Source: Baylisascaris procyonis (Eukaryota; Nematoda; Chromadorea; Rhabditida; Ascarididae). Taken from it: a stretch of DNA of 64,000 nucleotides. The notes under the pieces were generated by a model. It was not told the DNA's origin. It was given only the letters and a program-made list of their open reading frames with translations, and made no database searches. Made by a program: the position numbers and the translations under genes. Below are positions 15,001-30,000 of this stretch, one piece after another; position 1 is the stretch's first letter; each line of letters begins with the position of its first letter. The stretch lies in the NCBI GenBank assembly GCA_037389465.1, contig JAZARR010000157.1:310001-374000 (forward strand), written 5' to 3'.

Positions 15001-18000
15001 CAGCGATCCCCATTTTCAGCCTCTACCGATAACAGTATCACCTAGTCACTCCACAAGGAACATCAGAAAAGAGACAGAATACTGCTTTCAGTGCTTGATG
15101 AAAGCAGCACTCAAAATTTCCAAGAAAAACCGCTGAAACTCCTGCACCAACCTGTCTGCTTAGCTGCGGTTCCTCGCGATAGTACCGCTCTTGTGGAAAC
15201 TGCTGTCTCTCCTGCTGCTGCTCAGTATAGATCGGCTGCTGAAATGCATCATATTCCGCTGAAAAGTAGTAATAAAAGATACAACACATGGAAAACCTAG
15301 ATCTAGTTTCATCCAGATGCCGAGAACAAAGCTTTGATCGTGTTTGTTTGCCTCTAGCTTCAATAATGATTCATGCGCTCAAGGGGATTCACCGCCTTTT
15401 TTCGAAGTTCCATGATCAGGTTTCACAACAAGACGACTGCACACATTTGTCAGTTCACTAAGCGGTCTTACAGTAGGTTCCGTTGCTGATGCGAGCAGGA
15501 TGAAGCAGTACAACTGAGTACGAAAGCGAATAGATCACAAATCATGGACCTGAGAATTATCAGTGAGAAGAATGCAGAAATTAGATTCCGAATGAGCCTA
15601 CTGTATCTTCCAGCTTTCGAGGCAACCGCTGTGTACTTACAAAGGAAGGTAAGTGTTGCATCAAAATGCCCTTTCTCGCAAGGAAATAAGTACCAGAGAA
15701 AAAGTTTGCGCCTCAGGAGGTAATCCAATTATGATGTGAAGCAAATCGTCAATTAAAGCAAGCGAGAAAACAATGAACAAATACTTTCGCTTCGAAAAAA
15801 AACAAACAAAGAACGGGCGAACAACGCTTCACAGTATAACGATCAGCATCAAATAGTCGATGGAAGATATTGGCTACTGATGAGGCTCAGATGTTGTATG
15901 GATTTCGAAATATTTAACAGGCGTCATCTCTCTCACGAATCGCTCGTTCAACACAGATGTTCAATTCTAGCTCCCCTCTAACAACAACAATCTCTCACCT
16001 CGCTTGCTACCTCATTTTAGTGAATGCAGGAAAACTTTTACCTGGACGAACCTATACTGTTGCTGTTGTTGGTGGTACTGTTGCTGCTGCTGCTGGAGGT
16101 ACTGCGGCTGCCGAGGAGGTGACCTATCGCGTACCTAAAATCCTTTTCTAATTTGACTCCATTAGAAGAATCCCAAAAATCCTAAAAAATCCCATCAGAA
16201 GAAATGACCTCATCGTAGAGCAACTGCTCTAAGTATACAAAGAACATGCCAATATAAAAATAAAATCCGCAATGAAGATCGAAAAGCGCACCTGTTGATA
16301 TGACGCTTGCTTTAGTTGATGCTGCTGATAGCCCTGAAAAAAATGTCTCCTCTTATGCCGTCAATTGTCATAGATATTTAGAAGCTGATTAATTGCTATG
16401 AAGTCTAGCACGGCTGCCCACCCGTATTATAAACAACAATCCCTCAGTCTTGTTGTCTAATTTTTACCGCAAATCAACCTACACGTCAAAAATTCAAACT
16501 TTTCATTTTTTCTCTGCTTATATATAAATCATTAGGAACATCAAAATATCACTGAATATAGGTATTTAACAGATGCGATATTTTTAGTATTGAAGGAAGT
16601 GTGTTATCATAATACATATATTAATAAATATAATGAACTATGAGTTGATCATCTGTAGAAATGAATAGCATTGAGAATATTGAGGAAGTATTAAAGCAAT
16701 CGCTGCATTTTCTACGAGTTGTAATCTCAATTTAGCAGCTGCATGATTGATCACTAAATGGGTTGACAACTGCCCAAAGTACAACGCTCTACTGGCGATC
16801 AAAAAAAAGTACTGCTTAATGGCTCTTTAATTCAAAAATGCAATTCACCTGTTGGGCGTAATGAGGCTGCTGTGGTGTATGTCTGATAGGCTGATACTCT
16901 TCGCGGTATGTTCGATATTGCTGAAATTAAATGCTTTCGTAGGCTGTAACACATGTCGCCGTTTACTAGCAAAAAAATCCTTTAAGAAAAACCTTCAAAG
17001 CATTGAGGAAGCTGTAATATTGCGGTGATTTATAGGCATAGTTCGGACTCAAGAGTTCCTCTCCATTCATCTTAGTGAACTTCTTTCAGATGTTTCCAGA
17101 AAGTCAGCAAGCTAGCTCTTGAAACTTTGTAACATTTTTTAGCAATAATTACGTATGCTCAACGTAACCAAAGTCAGTTGAATATTTCGAGTGGATTTAT
17201 TGCAAATAAGAAACAGCTATGGACGCAAAACGATTCCTCACTCAAAACAAATTCATAAACGTTTATGTTCCCGAGGAGTGAATTTCAAGCATTAATTTCA
17301 TCGTCATTGTCGCAAGAAACACTTAAACTTTAACGAAGGTTACAAATAGTGAATTCTTCCAACCAATCATAATTATACCCAATATTCCCGAGCAAATTTT
17401 ACTTCTTTTTAGATGCATATTCACTTTACACGTGATATTTATATTTATCTCATCGCTGAAATGTTGGGAATTGCCGCATTTTTTTTCTCAAAAATTGATC
17501 AACACAAAATAATGCAATATTTCAGCGTTGTAAAATGCAACGACGAATGATCGCAGCAGAAATTCATCTGTGATGTTGTTTTAGCGGAAAATTGTTTCCA
17601 TCTGCAATGAATCACCGCTATTTGCTGCTGAGGCCGGAAAAAAAAAGATTCGCCATCTTCATCAATCGTCTGTGTTCGACGAATCATCTTATAATCACAA
17701 ATATCGGCTATCAATAATCTGCACCGCCCATATTTTCTATTTTCCATTCTCTTGTCGAGATTTATTTGCATATTTTGTTGTATGTGTAAATCTTTTTCCC
17801 TTATATTATCGCCGCAATTCCTTACCTCATTTTATTTGATTCGTACTAAGTGAGCAAATGATCCTCACATATCTAATATGATATTTCTATCGTTGAGGCA
17901 ATAAACAACTGATAATGAAGAATTCTAGAGTTTAGTCGGCATTGTTTTTCCTCTAGAAAACAACAAGTATGTGGCCCTCTAGTGCCCTTTTCTCGGACCA

Positions 18001-21000
18001 TAATACGGAAGAACGATGAAAACAAACCTGCTGTTGTGGGAACTGTTGCGCCTCTTGTTGAGGTTGATATTGCGGCTGAGGCCGTTGTTGCTGTCTAGGT
18101 GCTTGTTGAACTGGTTGTTGCTGCTGCTGCGGACCCTGTCTCACCTGGGGCACTGTCCTCTGTGATCTCCGCTCATCTGGTATATGCAGTGGATATACTT
18201 CAACACGAGCGCTGCTATCAACCTGTAACAAATCTATTAATTATTACATATATCACTGACCAACATTTCTTTTACAATTGTATTTGTACAATGCCAAATT
18301 GCAACACGCCATAACAGCTGTTTTGAGAAAATGCAAGCAAAACTTCAGCAAGAAAATGAGCAAATATATAGAAAATAATTTAATCGCCTGGAACAACAAC
18401 ATTCTGCTTTAAAAAATTTCAATCGAAATGAGATAAAAATGGCACCACAAGAAACAAACTTTGGAATGCAAGGAAAACCAAAAAGGCGGCATCAATTGAT
18501 CTAAGGCTGTTAGAGAGATGGGGAAACCAAAAAAGAGCCCGCAACCAAGCAGGGAAATAAACGAAATGTCATCAATGTTCTAGGCACACAAAACAGGTTA
18601 AAATCAACCTGTAAATCTGTTACACGAGGAACATTTCGCAATCGGGTCTAGGAATGTTAAAACTAAACAACGCCTCTAATATAGTGTTTCCTCACTCCAC
18701 ACAAACAGTACTGAACCGTGACTCTGCAGAGAACACTTAAAGCCCTGATCGAGGTTCTAAATCGTTGCCTAGCTATACGTACGTTAGGGTGCCACCATTT
18801 CAAGTACCTGTGGAATCATGAATGAAACTTTTGAAATTCCTCGTCATGTTCGATTGTTTAGAAGTACATACTTGCGAATGGATAATCTGAGAGGTACAGA
18901 GGAAACACCCTCCACTGTTCACGAAAAGTTAGAGACATATGTTGTGGATGAGTCACTCCGATACAATGAACGATTCGCAAAGCAGCGATATTGACACAAC
19001 TTGCTGCCGCATTCTACAAGTGCGAAAGCAGCTGCCTTCCACATTTAAAGCTTAGCTGCTTCCCTTGCAGAACGATTTATTTTCTCTAGAGTCAACTTCA
19101 TGGCCACTGCCTATCTAAGTGAGTTATGCTATAACTTCGTTCAAATGGTCAGAAAACCCTTCAGTGCGAGATTAAAAAGAATTTTCCATTCAAATAGCAT
19201 CAAGATTATGAAATTTTCCAAAAGCAAGAAAAGCAACAGTTTCGTAGATTACGATATGTTGGATCAAAATCCACCTCACTAAGCACTTCAGCTAGATTCA
19301 GAGCTAAAATAATTACTAAAGTCCTGACGCAACAACTCAAACGACACCGATGACAGCGTGCAAAAACGATATGGAAAAGCGGAAACGTTTGAACATTTCG
19401 CATAAAGAAATAATTAGCTGGCTATGTGCGGATTTATACAGTAATTCGCTCTATTCAGCGAGCACCTAAATATGAAACCAAAACTAATCTAGATATAGCT
19501 GAACCGGAAAGAGCAATTCGCGTTCACAATCGAAAGTTAAAAGCACCAAAGAAAACACACCTATGTCAATACGTGCAAAGGTGAGTAGGTGCGATAATGC
19601 AATTTTCAAAGCTACGCGAAACACATAAAAATCTACGTGTGAATACGATGAAGCATGCTCACAAGAGTGTCGAACTCTTTAACAGCCTTTACCTTCGCAT
19701 GTAGGCGACACAAACTGTCACAGTGTTTGTATTGGGTGGGGCAAAGAAGCTTTCCTACTACAATACGAGCCAGTCGTACTATCAAAAAGAGCAACGTTTC
19801 GTACAACATTGATTCGATGAAAAAATTGAACAGAAATCTTCTCATACAATGCTATAAAACTAAACAGACCTTCCAGTAGGGCTATAACAAATCCTACTGT
19901 AATCGCAAATAGTTTCGTACAGTATGATCTATTAATAACCTAGAAGAGATATATTTAAATCATCTACAGTATTATGATCTCAATTTTTCTCAACTTTTTT
20001 TATCCATGTCAATAAAGTGGACTAGCTGAAGTAGTGAAAGCAGCGCCAGAAACCGAAAGAAGTGACCTAAACACAAGAAAGAAAGACGTTTTTCTGCAAT
20101 CACCTGGTTAGTATCTGAAAAATATCTGCCCCACAACATCGTCATTCCTATCTCTTTCAAGGCTTTCAGTAACACTGCTGCAAGTCTTGCAGGACAACTA
20201 TTAATACTGGCAAGAACTCAAGGAAAAGCACAAGCCTAGCAATTCTCGCAATTCTTGCATTGCTCATTATCTTCTTCTATTTTATATTTATTTTCACCTC
20301 ATATAAGTTTGCTTTGTACTTTTATGCAATGTTTCTCACGCTCCTTATAGGTTTCTATGGAAACATTTTTCTAAACATTCAGTGAAAACCCGTTCACTCA
20401 CTCATTAAATTCAAAAAAAAAACAAAACCCAACGGATTTTTATAGACTCTATGAAATGCGCATCGAAAATCACTGAGATCGAAAGATGGAATTGCACTAT
20501 AGCACCTCAAAAATAGCACAAAATATTTAGGTCTCAACGAAAGTACAAGAAAAGCAATAAAATTAGATCGAAAGAGATAAATGAAATTTTCACAATTCTG
20601 CTAAAAGCAATAAACGATTTCATAAACGTTACAATAATAAATCCAACTATCCTAGTCCCACACATACAATTTATATGAGCTCAGAAGCGTTGCAAACTGT
20701 AGCATAATATAAATTCTAGTATAATCTTGAGATCCGTGAAATTCGATGTGAAAACAACCAAGTAGAGTGCCACCAAACGACAAAAAGAGACCATCTAATG
20801 CAACAATTCACTCCCAACATAAGACAACAATGCAATATAGAGCATCCATCGTTCAGCTTATGAAGTAATTTATAGGAAAGCAAAAATTGGAAAACACTTA
20901 CCAATAAAGGAAACGACTAACACTAAATGAGACTAAACATATTTTACGGTGAATTAGAAATGCTGCATATTGCAGCTAATGTGAGTACAAAGAGGAGAGA

Positions 21001-24000
21001 AGGGAACGGCAGAACCAGATCAGTGCAGGTGAGCTTCAGATGCTCGTATATACCTGGACGTTGCTTTAGTATCGAGGTGAGAGGATGCCAAACAAATTGA
21101 TGTGGTGGGTGATAAAGCCCACCGAAAAGCTCAAGCTGTTCGAATAGCTTCGTTTTTGTTGGCGGGAGTGGGTGAGGAACTGTGTGTTCCTAGCGCTGTG
21201 AGCCTAGATGAAGCGCTCCTTTGAGAAGGCGGCGCTATTTCGCCTCCGCAATCCCCTCTTATCTGCGATCCGCACCCGCTACTTTTTATGCATCAATCCA
21301 ACAAACGTGCGCTATTTCTGCACATCCCACCAAAACCCATCGAAAGCTGTGTGACTAATGAGGGCAATTAATAGATGAATAAGATAGCTAGACGACGGAT
21401 AATCAATTTCAAAACTATTAACCGAATACTTATGACTGAAAAAAATGCCTTCAAATGTCACATATTAAAGCCTCTAGTCGTTGAAGTAGGCTCACATGTG
21501 AGGAATAGACTTTCGTGGATTCGTATGTAGAAATTCATCACCAAACATTTATGTTTACTGCAATAAACTGATGCTCATTCGCGGTCGAAAATGTTTCCAA
21601 ATGAGCGAATTTACATCGAATATTCCACAAAAGAATTTTTGAAACATCTGAGAGGAGATTATTTTTCACTAGATGAGAATGATGTTTAACATTCGTCTAA
21701 CAGATATTTGCAACAAGAATGTTGAAGGATTGCAACGGATGTTTCGATAGAGATCTCCATTGTGCTGAATCATGGGAATTTGCGACGAATTTTCTGCTGA
21801 AAAATTGCTTTCCAAATTACCACATCACTATACAATGTGAACACAACTAAGTGATGAATAAACTCCGAAAAGGAAGAGTACACATTCAAGGACAGGTGGT
21901 TTGGTAAGTGAATCGAGAATATTCACGACGAATCTGCAACGTAGTTCCACTTCTAATCGAAATTTTGAGAGTGAAAGCGAGAAAATGACCGCACAGAGAT
22001 ATAGAATGTCGATTTTTCATGAAGGAGCCAATAGTTGTGAGAATAATTAAACGACAAAATTCTTAAGGAGATCCGATTAGTTCCCTTGCTTTAGATGTTT
22101 TGTGTAAAAATATTTGCCACTCCAATCACCGAAATAACAATTTTCTTTGTGTGCAAATTTTAAGAGGATGACTATAGAACAACAGGTTTGACGGCTATGG
22201 ATCCAACTTTCTTGAAACGAGACCCTCATTCGGGTTCGATGCATTGCTTTGCAAGCCAGCATTCCTCCATATCCTCATGACTTAGAAAATGGGAGGAGCG
22301 AAGAATTTTTTGACCTGATTGTAGGCCCCTCACTCTGGATTTGGCTAGCAAAGGCGGCTGATTTATGGCTAGGTATTAAACGACGTCGAGCGATGGCCAA
22401 ATGGCTCAACAATTCTCCCCTGCGCCATATGTCTTTACGAGACTTAATATGCTTCGTTGCTAAATTTTATAGAGTTAGAGCGCTTCAGTGCCATAATGAA
22501 GCGATTGTTCGATAAAGGTAAACGCCTATGAAGTGTACAAACCAGTTCGCTATTTCATTCACTCTGATGTTAGCATTACAACGTTTCCAATTGAAACGGA
22601 TCGCGCAAAAGAGACCGCATAGACCCGAGTATCTAACAGCAAAAAATCGGGACATTCTACTAAAAGCATCGAGAGGTGCAGTAAGACATCTCGTATTGTA
22701 GCATCAAATTCTCGGAATTAAGTGAAGACATTCTCGTAAATGAAAGCATTGAAGTGAATTGCTCAAGTATGCTGCTTCCAGGTTATGATGACTGTTTAAT
22801 CTAACAAAGGAATGTGTTATTACAATACATCAACAAAAAACCGATCAGGAGCTTAGATATATATGATTATGCAAAAACAGTTATATTCATGTTCGAAATG
22901 GACGCGCCTGAGATCAGGAATCCGTCAAACTGTAAGCCTGAAGTCTTTAAGTGAGGAAGCGGTTGAACTATTAGCTTCAAGTATATTTATTTATCAATCT
23001 AACAAGCTTGAAAACTTAATTATTTTAGTGTTCCACAATAGACTTCGCAAAATTCCTATTGCATTTATGTACAAAAAGTTCAAGTATTCTGGGGCTACCA
23101 TTAGAGGACTATTTCAATTGAAAACTTCCTCGATAGTACATTTCAATAGAGGGTGAGAAAGTTACAATTCAAAGGCTCTCATTGATTTTCAAAGTATATT
23201 AAACGAAGAAGATGAATTTTATCGGAATATATATTTAAATTTTTAATTTGAAGCAAACGTTCGATGATATTTCATTTGTACGCTTCTTAAACGATCCAAG
23301 GTTCTAAATAAACCCGCAGGCTAGAATATCCGATCGTTTGCCAACAATCCACTACGATAATCAGGAAAATAAGCGTATCTTGATTGGATCTTGATGAATT
23401 GTTTGGTGCATTCCAAGGTGGGAGGGGGGGGGGGGGTCGCATTGCTTATCTCACATCACAAATCACTAATCTTTTGCTAGCCAACCAGCCGCCTCATCAA
23501 CACTTTTCCACACTCAATCCAACGTTGTGTTTCGCCGGCTAATCAACTTCCACGATGACGAAAATTTTTCACAACAAACTTTTCACAGCTTCACAACATC
23601 TCAGTTTTGACTTTGTTTGTCGATCCTACCCTCTGTGAGGAGTGATCCACTCAATATCTGCGGCAACTATTGCTTTAAGATGTGAGCAGCTGCACACATC
23701 GTGAAGTCACAACAATTGTTTTGAACTGCTATCCTCGCTTAAGGATTGTTGAACGAACGCCTCTCCTACCTGTGGCTTTACTCTGCGCCTCTTTGAGAAA
23801 ATCAACGTGTGCTTCTTAATTGCACTATAACATCAGTAGCTATTCAACGAAAATTATGCTGGAAAGGAGAAATACGTATCTACGGGACTATGAATAAGTG
23901 AAGCGTGAATCTATCAAATACCCTCTACAATAAATATTACGTTTGCAGAAATCTCGTAAGGAAATGAAACCCCCAAATGCATAATTTCGTCGAGTACATA

Positions 24001-27000
24001 TTTTGCTTCAGGATACCGTTTTCTTTTCTCATGCTTTCTTTTCAGCTTTCTGTTACTCTTCAAAAAACTATATGCACTTAGACACATGAATATTTCATCG
24101 CAATGTGATCAATTCATTAAAAATACGACATCGCTGTTATTTTATCCTAGAACAACCCCTCTAATTTCTATATGAAGGAAATTGGCCGACAAAAATGTAA
24201 ACATATGGCGGTAACCACGTCTTCATATGCACTAATAAGATCAACGTTAGAGTAGTGCGCCTATAATCTCAACTACCAAAATGGTAGAAGTTTCAAGCTC
24301 TAATCACCATCAGGAAGAAGATGGGAGAAATTTGATTCTCTCAACTCTGTACCCATCGTTAATCATATCAAATAACCGTTCCAACCACTCGATGAACAGA
24401 ATTGTACTCTTCATTTTTCCTCAAAGATGCTACCATAAAAAACTTTGTCTTGGAAGGCTTTAGCTCGATAATTGAAAGGCGTATCCTGGTGAGCAATGGG
24501 AAAGTATCCCTCAACGGAAAAATTTGACGATCAGTTGTGAACATAGTAGGATTTTCAATCAAAAGCTTTCACACTGCCCTCCCCCCCCCCCCAAAGGAGT
24601 AATGCAATGCCATATCGATTAAGTGAATCGTAATGAACCAATTAATTGCTGATTTTCGAAGGAAATCGCACCTTTCATTTGCACTATTTTCCAACCATTA
24701 TATCAAGGAATTCGCACGTGATGGAAAGGAAGTTTTCGTTGAGAAAAAAATTGGAGTGTAATGAAACGCTTTGGCTAAAGTTTAGTCAAAAAACGAAAAG
24801 AAGAAGAAACAAAACTCCTCCACATCAGTGGATTTATCAATCAAGTGAAGACGAAGCTGCTTGAGTTGATGAAATTAACTGCAACTCGCGTTTGTCACGT
24901 TTAAAAAAATTGCAAAAGTTCCCTGCCAATATTTCAATTGTTTTTTTTCTCGCTATATCATCCCCCCTTTACTAACTGCAACATTAGAATGAGAAAAATG
25001 CAACGAAAGTTTAATGCAATTCTACAGCTAGAGATTATGTAAACGCACTTTTGAAGTGTATTTAGCACATTCTATGCAGAATTGCGCACAGTCGAATAGA
25101 GCCTATCTTATGTGCCTTCTATATGTGGTTTTGTAGACTTTTATGTGTTGATGCCATCACTTAGTAACATCACTAATTTCCGTCCGCTTTTCATCTCAAA
25201 TAACAAGTGTTAGAGCGTTTAGACAATAGCTGATTTTGTAAAACGCCACTCTCCAGGACATAATTTGATATGCAGCAATTATTTTCATTGATAGTGTCTT
25301 CACATTTCTAAACTGTCTGAATTTATAAGAGCGCAGAAAACATATGCGGCATTTCTCGAAAGCGCCATTTGGCAATTCAGCTACCGCACTCGTTAGTTTA
25401 AAAAACACTCATTTTTTATTAGCTAAAGCACTGATACTTTTATTACTTACGCAGCAACTTTTTATATAAATATTATGCAGCTATTACGTTCGTTTTTTAT
25501 CATTTAGTTCTCTAAACGCACATATATAAGACTGTCAAAGAATTTTCAGCAACGCTCCACCCTTATTGTTTTCAGCAAGCCTATCATGGCTCATATCAGC
25601 CAAATTACAGTAGGAGATTAATTATAGTTACCCTAGAATCATCGAAATATCGCATGCTCAATTTTAGCTTAATTATTTGTTATAAACTTGTGTGCAGCTT
25701 CTCCGGCATCCCACTACCAGAGATATTTCAGTTTGTCCCACTTAGCGTCGACTTAGGTATCAGTTTCATTGCTCCAAAACATCTCAAAGTACAAATAATG
25801 TTCTGCATAGTTTCCAGTTTCGCGGCGTTGGGATCTCTTTGCTACCGATATCGTTAATGCACACCCATCCTTTCAGCTTTCAAAATGCGGCTGTGTCGGT
25901 CGTTTCGAACTACTCATTACTGCTACTTTCACATAATTCACTCAGATTATAGCTTTGCCGACACTTCGTTCTTCTTTACCTGTTGACCCTTATTTCTTAT
26001 ATGTTTTCTTACTCTGAAATGTTTGTACAAAATTAAAAATGAATAAAAATAAAAAACAAAAATAAATATCCCTGGACTTGCTAACTGAGACTTTTGACTA
26101 GTAGCATCTATCTGTGTTACCACGTGGTGGATGGTAATTACCACGTGGCGGTAATTGCCATAGTGTTGATGTAATGAAATCGGGAACATCTCAGTATCTT
26201 TTAATCCCACTGAAATATGAAAATCTGATGATGGGTGGCCCCAATGAATACGACCATTAGAAATCTGGCAGCTATTCTACTTGGTAGTACCACCAATGTA
26301 AGCTGTTTTACGAAAGCTGTTGGCTCTTCAAAAGTGATTTGCATCCTTTATACTTATCTTCATCGAATTTTGATATGAGATTGATTCGTACGTGGCAAAA
26401 CATAATGCTTCTTTGATTCCATATAATTAAGGAATTCTTCGTTTCTTTCTAGTCCTCTCTTGCCCTAGTCGAATTGGGAACCTGGGGACCTAAGGATGTT
26501 TTCCTCTAGCTTTGTTTTTCGATATTCCCATTACAGAAATCTCCAGAAGACTCCAATCACTCCACAAACTACCATGCCGATTTTCCATGATGACCATATC
26601 TTTTTCAGAGTTCCTCCGATGAAAAAATTATTGCTCACAATAGTAAAGAAAAAATGCCATTCGATTTTAGATCGGTCACCATGACACTTTCCTTCCAACG
26701 ATGAATAGAAGACTGCAGAAGGTACGACAAACAAGTCCAGTATGGGAGATTCTCAAAAAATAAAGGTTGGGGAATTAGAAGGCCTAGCCTTTAAGTGCAC
26801 GTTACATGTCATGAAGGGTCTTACTAGTTACGAAAATGCTTCAAAAAAAAAAACAGTCTGCAACTTTCGCGACAGAGGAAGAGAGACAAACAAGAACAGA
26901 CAATGACAGAACACATTCTCTAACGTGCAATGTGAGAAGGTCATTTGCCTGAGTTTCTAGCAATATAAAATTCTTAAAAATAAATTGTTTTTTTTTCAAA

Positions 27001-30000
27001 TTATCCCCTCTTTTCCCTTGCTGAATATCTGTAAAGGGCTAATAGGAAGTGATAGAATAATGAAATACTAAAAATTCTACTATGCCGTATTCTGTATTGT
27101 CTCGTCTTTTCATCGTAAAGAGTTGCTACGACGTTTCTCGATGATATGCTCTTTATAATGATAATCTAAACTGTTCAAATCACCGACAAACGTTTCCCTC
27201 GGTTTCGTGCAAGAAATACTCTACAGTATACGTATGTATTCAGCAAGCTCTAAGTCATTTCGTGAGGACGTTAGCAATAAATGAGTTTAATTAGCATATG
27301 TTCTCGAAAATGCTTCCCTTATAACCTTGCACGAAAAAAAAAAACAAGCGCTCCGTCAACGAGAAAAAGTCTCTGACGTTAGTGACGATTAAAAAAATAG
27401 GTGATCGGTAGCAAGATTCGGTGATAGCGATAGATGAGATAAGGTGCGTTAGAATCGGCTAAAGAATGCTTCATAAAAATGCGACTAATACTTGCAACAA
27501 AACTACATCACTGGTGAAGATTTGTTGCTGAGGAAATCGAAAAAAAAACGTTCCAAGGATGAAATCATGTTGAACACATTTCGTTCAAGAGTTTTAAAAA
27601 TATCCACCTTCATGTGGGAGCAGTATTCCGTGGACTATGTTAAATTCCAAATGAAAAAGGCTTCTAGACAGTTCTAAGCTCAAAAGTCCACAAGTAAAAA
27701 TGTGGTTTCATTGGCAACCCGATATTCCTCACTGCTACAAGCTGAGGTTTACATCAAACGCAAAGGCAACCAGTCGCAGTCAATCGCCTTCGATTCAAAC
27801 CTCTTTTCATTCAGGCTTCGAACTGAACGACTAAAACGAGATCGACTATTTTTCCCCGTTACTGCGGGCAGGATGACCGCGTCTCTCATTTCATTTCTGA
27901 CCACCCTGAAGCGTTTTCACTCCTAATATGCGGCGGACAGATGACTTTTCCGAGATATGAGATAGTCCCACCAATATGGAGCGAAATCCCCAAAAATTTA
28001 GGCCAAAGGCTTTGTCGGCAAGCATTTTGCTTGAAGAAGAGACTTGGAGGGAAGAGTCGCAGGAGAAAAAATTAGGTTGCAACACAGAGCAAATGATAGG
28101 GACAGCGAACAGGAACTTTGTGCAAAGGATACCCTCATTGTTAGGCTATATGGCCGCAGAGGACATGAAGGAAGAATCAGTGAGCGGCTTCACGAAGGAC
28201 ATTGCTTCACCGGTGAAACTCCGATGAAAAATGAGAGAAATCCCACCGATGACTTTCCTGGCGGGGAATTTTTGAGACCTGGGGTTTCCCCATAACACCA
28301 TTTGCATTCTTGTTTGCTGGGGAAATGCTTTTATCGCGACAGAAATGGCACAACTGCCTGCTTCTGCACAACTGCATAGCTTAGCTGCAGGTGCTTTCCA
28401 CACCGGAAAAAGACGGGATACTCGTGGGATCCACAGAAACGTCCATGACTCTTAATTCTAAATCAGTTCGCAGCTGATAGGGAATAAAATCAAAATTAAC
28501 GTCACTGAATGCTTTTTGTGTCTGGGGCGCTATGACAGTATTGACAAGGTAGGTTAGAGGAAAACTTAGGGCAAATGGACATACAAGTAGAATATTTGCT
28601 TATCTGCAGAGTTGCTGAACTATCAGCTTTCATTCACTTTTAGTGATATGTAAATGGCCCTACCGATGATCTTCGGTCAATGAAACCGGTTTGTAACAGC
28701 TCCCAACTACTCATGATAAGTTAAGAAACTGAAAGTCTTATAGGAATTGCAAGGCATTCGCGTTCGCTTTAAAACATTTCAAACCAACGCATTTAAACGA
28801 GGAAAAAGTTCATTTGCCAAAGTTACCCGTCCCAAATTGTTCTCTGCGAGCACTGTGTATTCGCCGGTGTCTTCCGGAAGGACCATTGAGATCTTCAGTA
28901 CGGCTAGTGAACCTCGGTATGTCATTGTTATCCTTGGTGGACCCGTTGGACTCATCGTAATACCGTCCTTTCGCCACTCAATCTAAATGTTGTTTTTGTA
29001 GTTGAGTAAAGGAAGCATTATATTGTGTGTGTTGTCGTCCTTCAATAAAGCAAACAAACAAAATCACTCGAAAATGTTTGTTTCAATTTTCCATTGCAAA
29101 ATTGTTTCAGTCACCTAAACAATTCGGTTCTGGATCTTATACCACCTATGCTATGTGCTTCAGTAACACCGATCCAATTCCCCGTAATCGATCACTTCTT
29201 TTCTGCGCCTCGTGACGGATGGGTTTCTCCAACATTCCATTTGAGTGCATAAATATATATTCTATATAAATTTATGTATATGTACGTTGTATGTGCGCAT
29301 ATATTATATACAATATATGTACACATACTTAGGCTGAATATGAGAGAGCGAAGTAAACAGGAACAATTAATGAATGACCCTTGCTTGCTTTGTCTTTTTT
29401 TTTGTGCTGCTGACAATCTTTTTTACAGATTTGACAAATACCTTCGCGGAGTTTTAACGAATATTAAAAACACTTGGGAATGCACACAGCATACAGCACG
29501 AAAATCAATGTAGCTGCAATTTTCCACGCTTATCTGCAACTCTTTTTGACAGAATTTTTTTTACGAGACAATATTCCTCCAATTTTACACACTAAAGTCT
29601 TAACATTACACATTGCATCATTCGAACGACTGTGGATATATAAATACGTTCGAGATATATCTGAGTTTGAGATGATTAGAATACCTTTGCAACTCATCAT
29701 ACTAAATAATGGGGAGGAGAGCAGTTAAGGAAGTAATTGCCGCTAACTACTATCGGATACAATATAATATCATCTTTTTTAAAGTCAGAAGAGCGATCTA
29801 CTGAGTAGAACCTTTCCAAGAAATCTTAGGAACTTGTATCGAAAATCGTCGATTGATTAAAATACTGAGGGCGAAGAACCGAAGATTTTTGCTTCAATTT
29901 ATCTCACTCTCTACCTATAAATGGACTCAGCTTTGTGTCTTCACAGCAATTCCTCTAGAAGCTCTCATACCTACAGGTTCTTTCTGAATAAACATTACAG

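Larger units (their letters stand above)
18223..28826 (-). other. Giant kettin intron (10.6 kb)
   Basis: It lies between LAENNLGR (exon 8) and VDSSARVEVYPL (exon 9). The flanking donor GTAACT and acceptor TTGTTACAG are both phase 0. It holds a GC-rich patch with a TATA-like box (21040-21345), a G run (23424-23436), a C run (24581-24592) and paired E-boxes (26121-26147). Short open frames on either strand, the best at 28044-28295 plus, match nothing I know and are within chance length. I saw no intact transposon. Confidence 0.75.

Noticed and set aside
15239..15258. Longer version of kettin exon 13 from the upstream TTTTCAG
   Set aside because: It would enter in phase 1, but exon 12 ends in phase 0. 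The acceptor at 15239-15240 fits.
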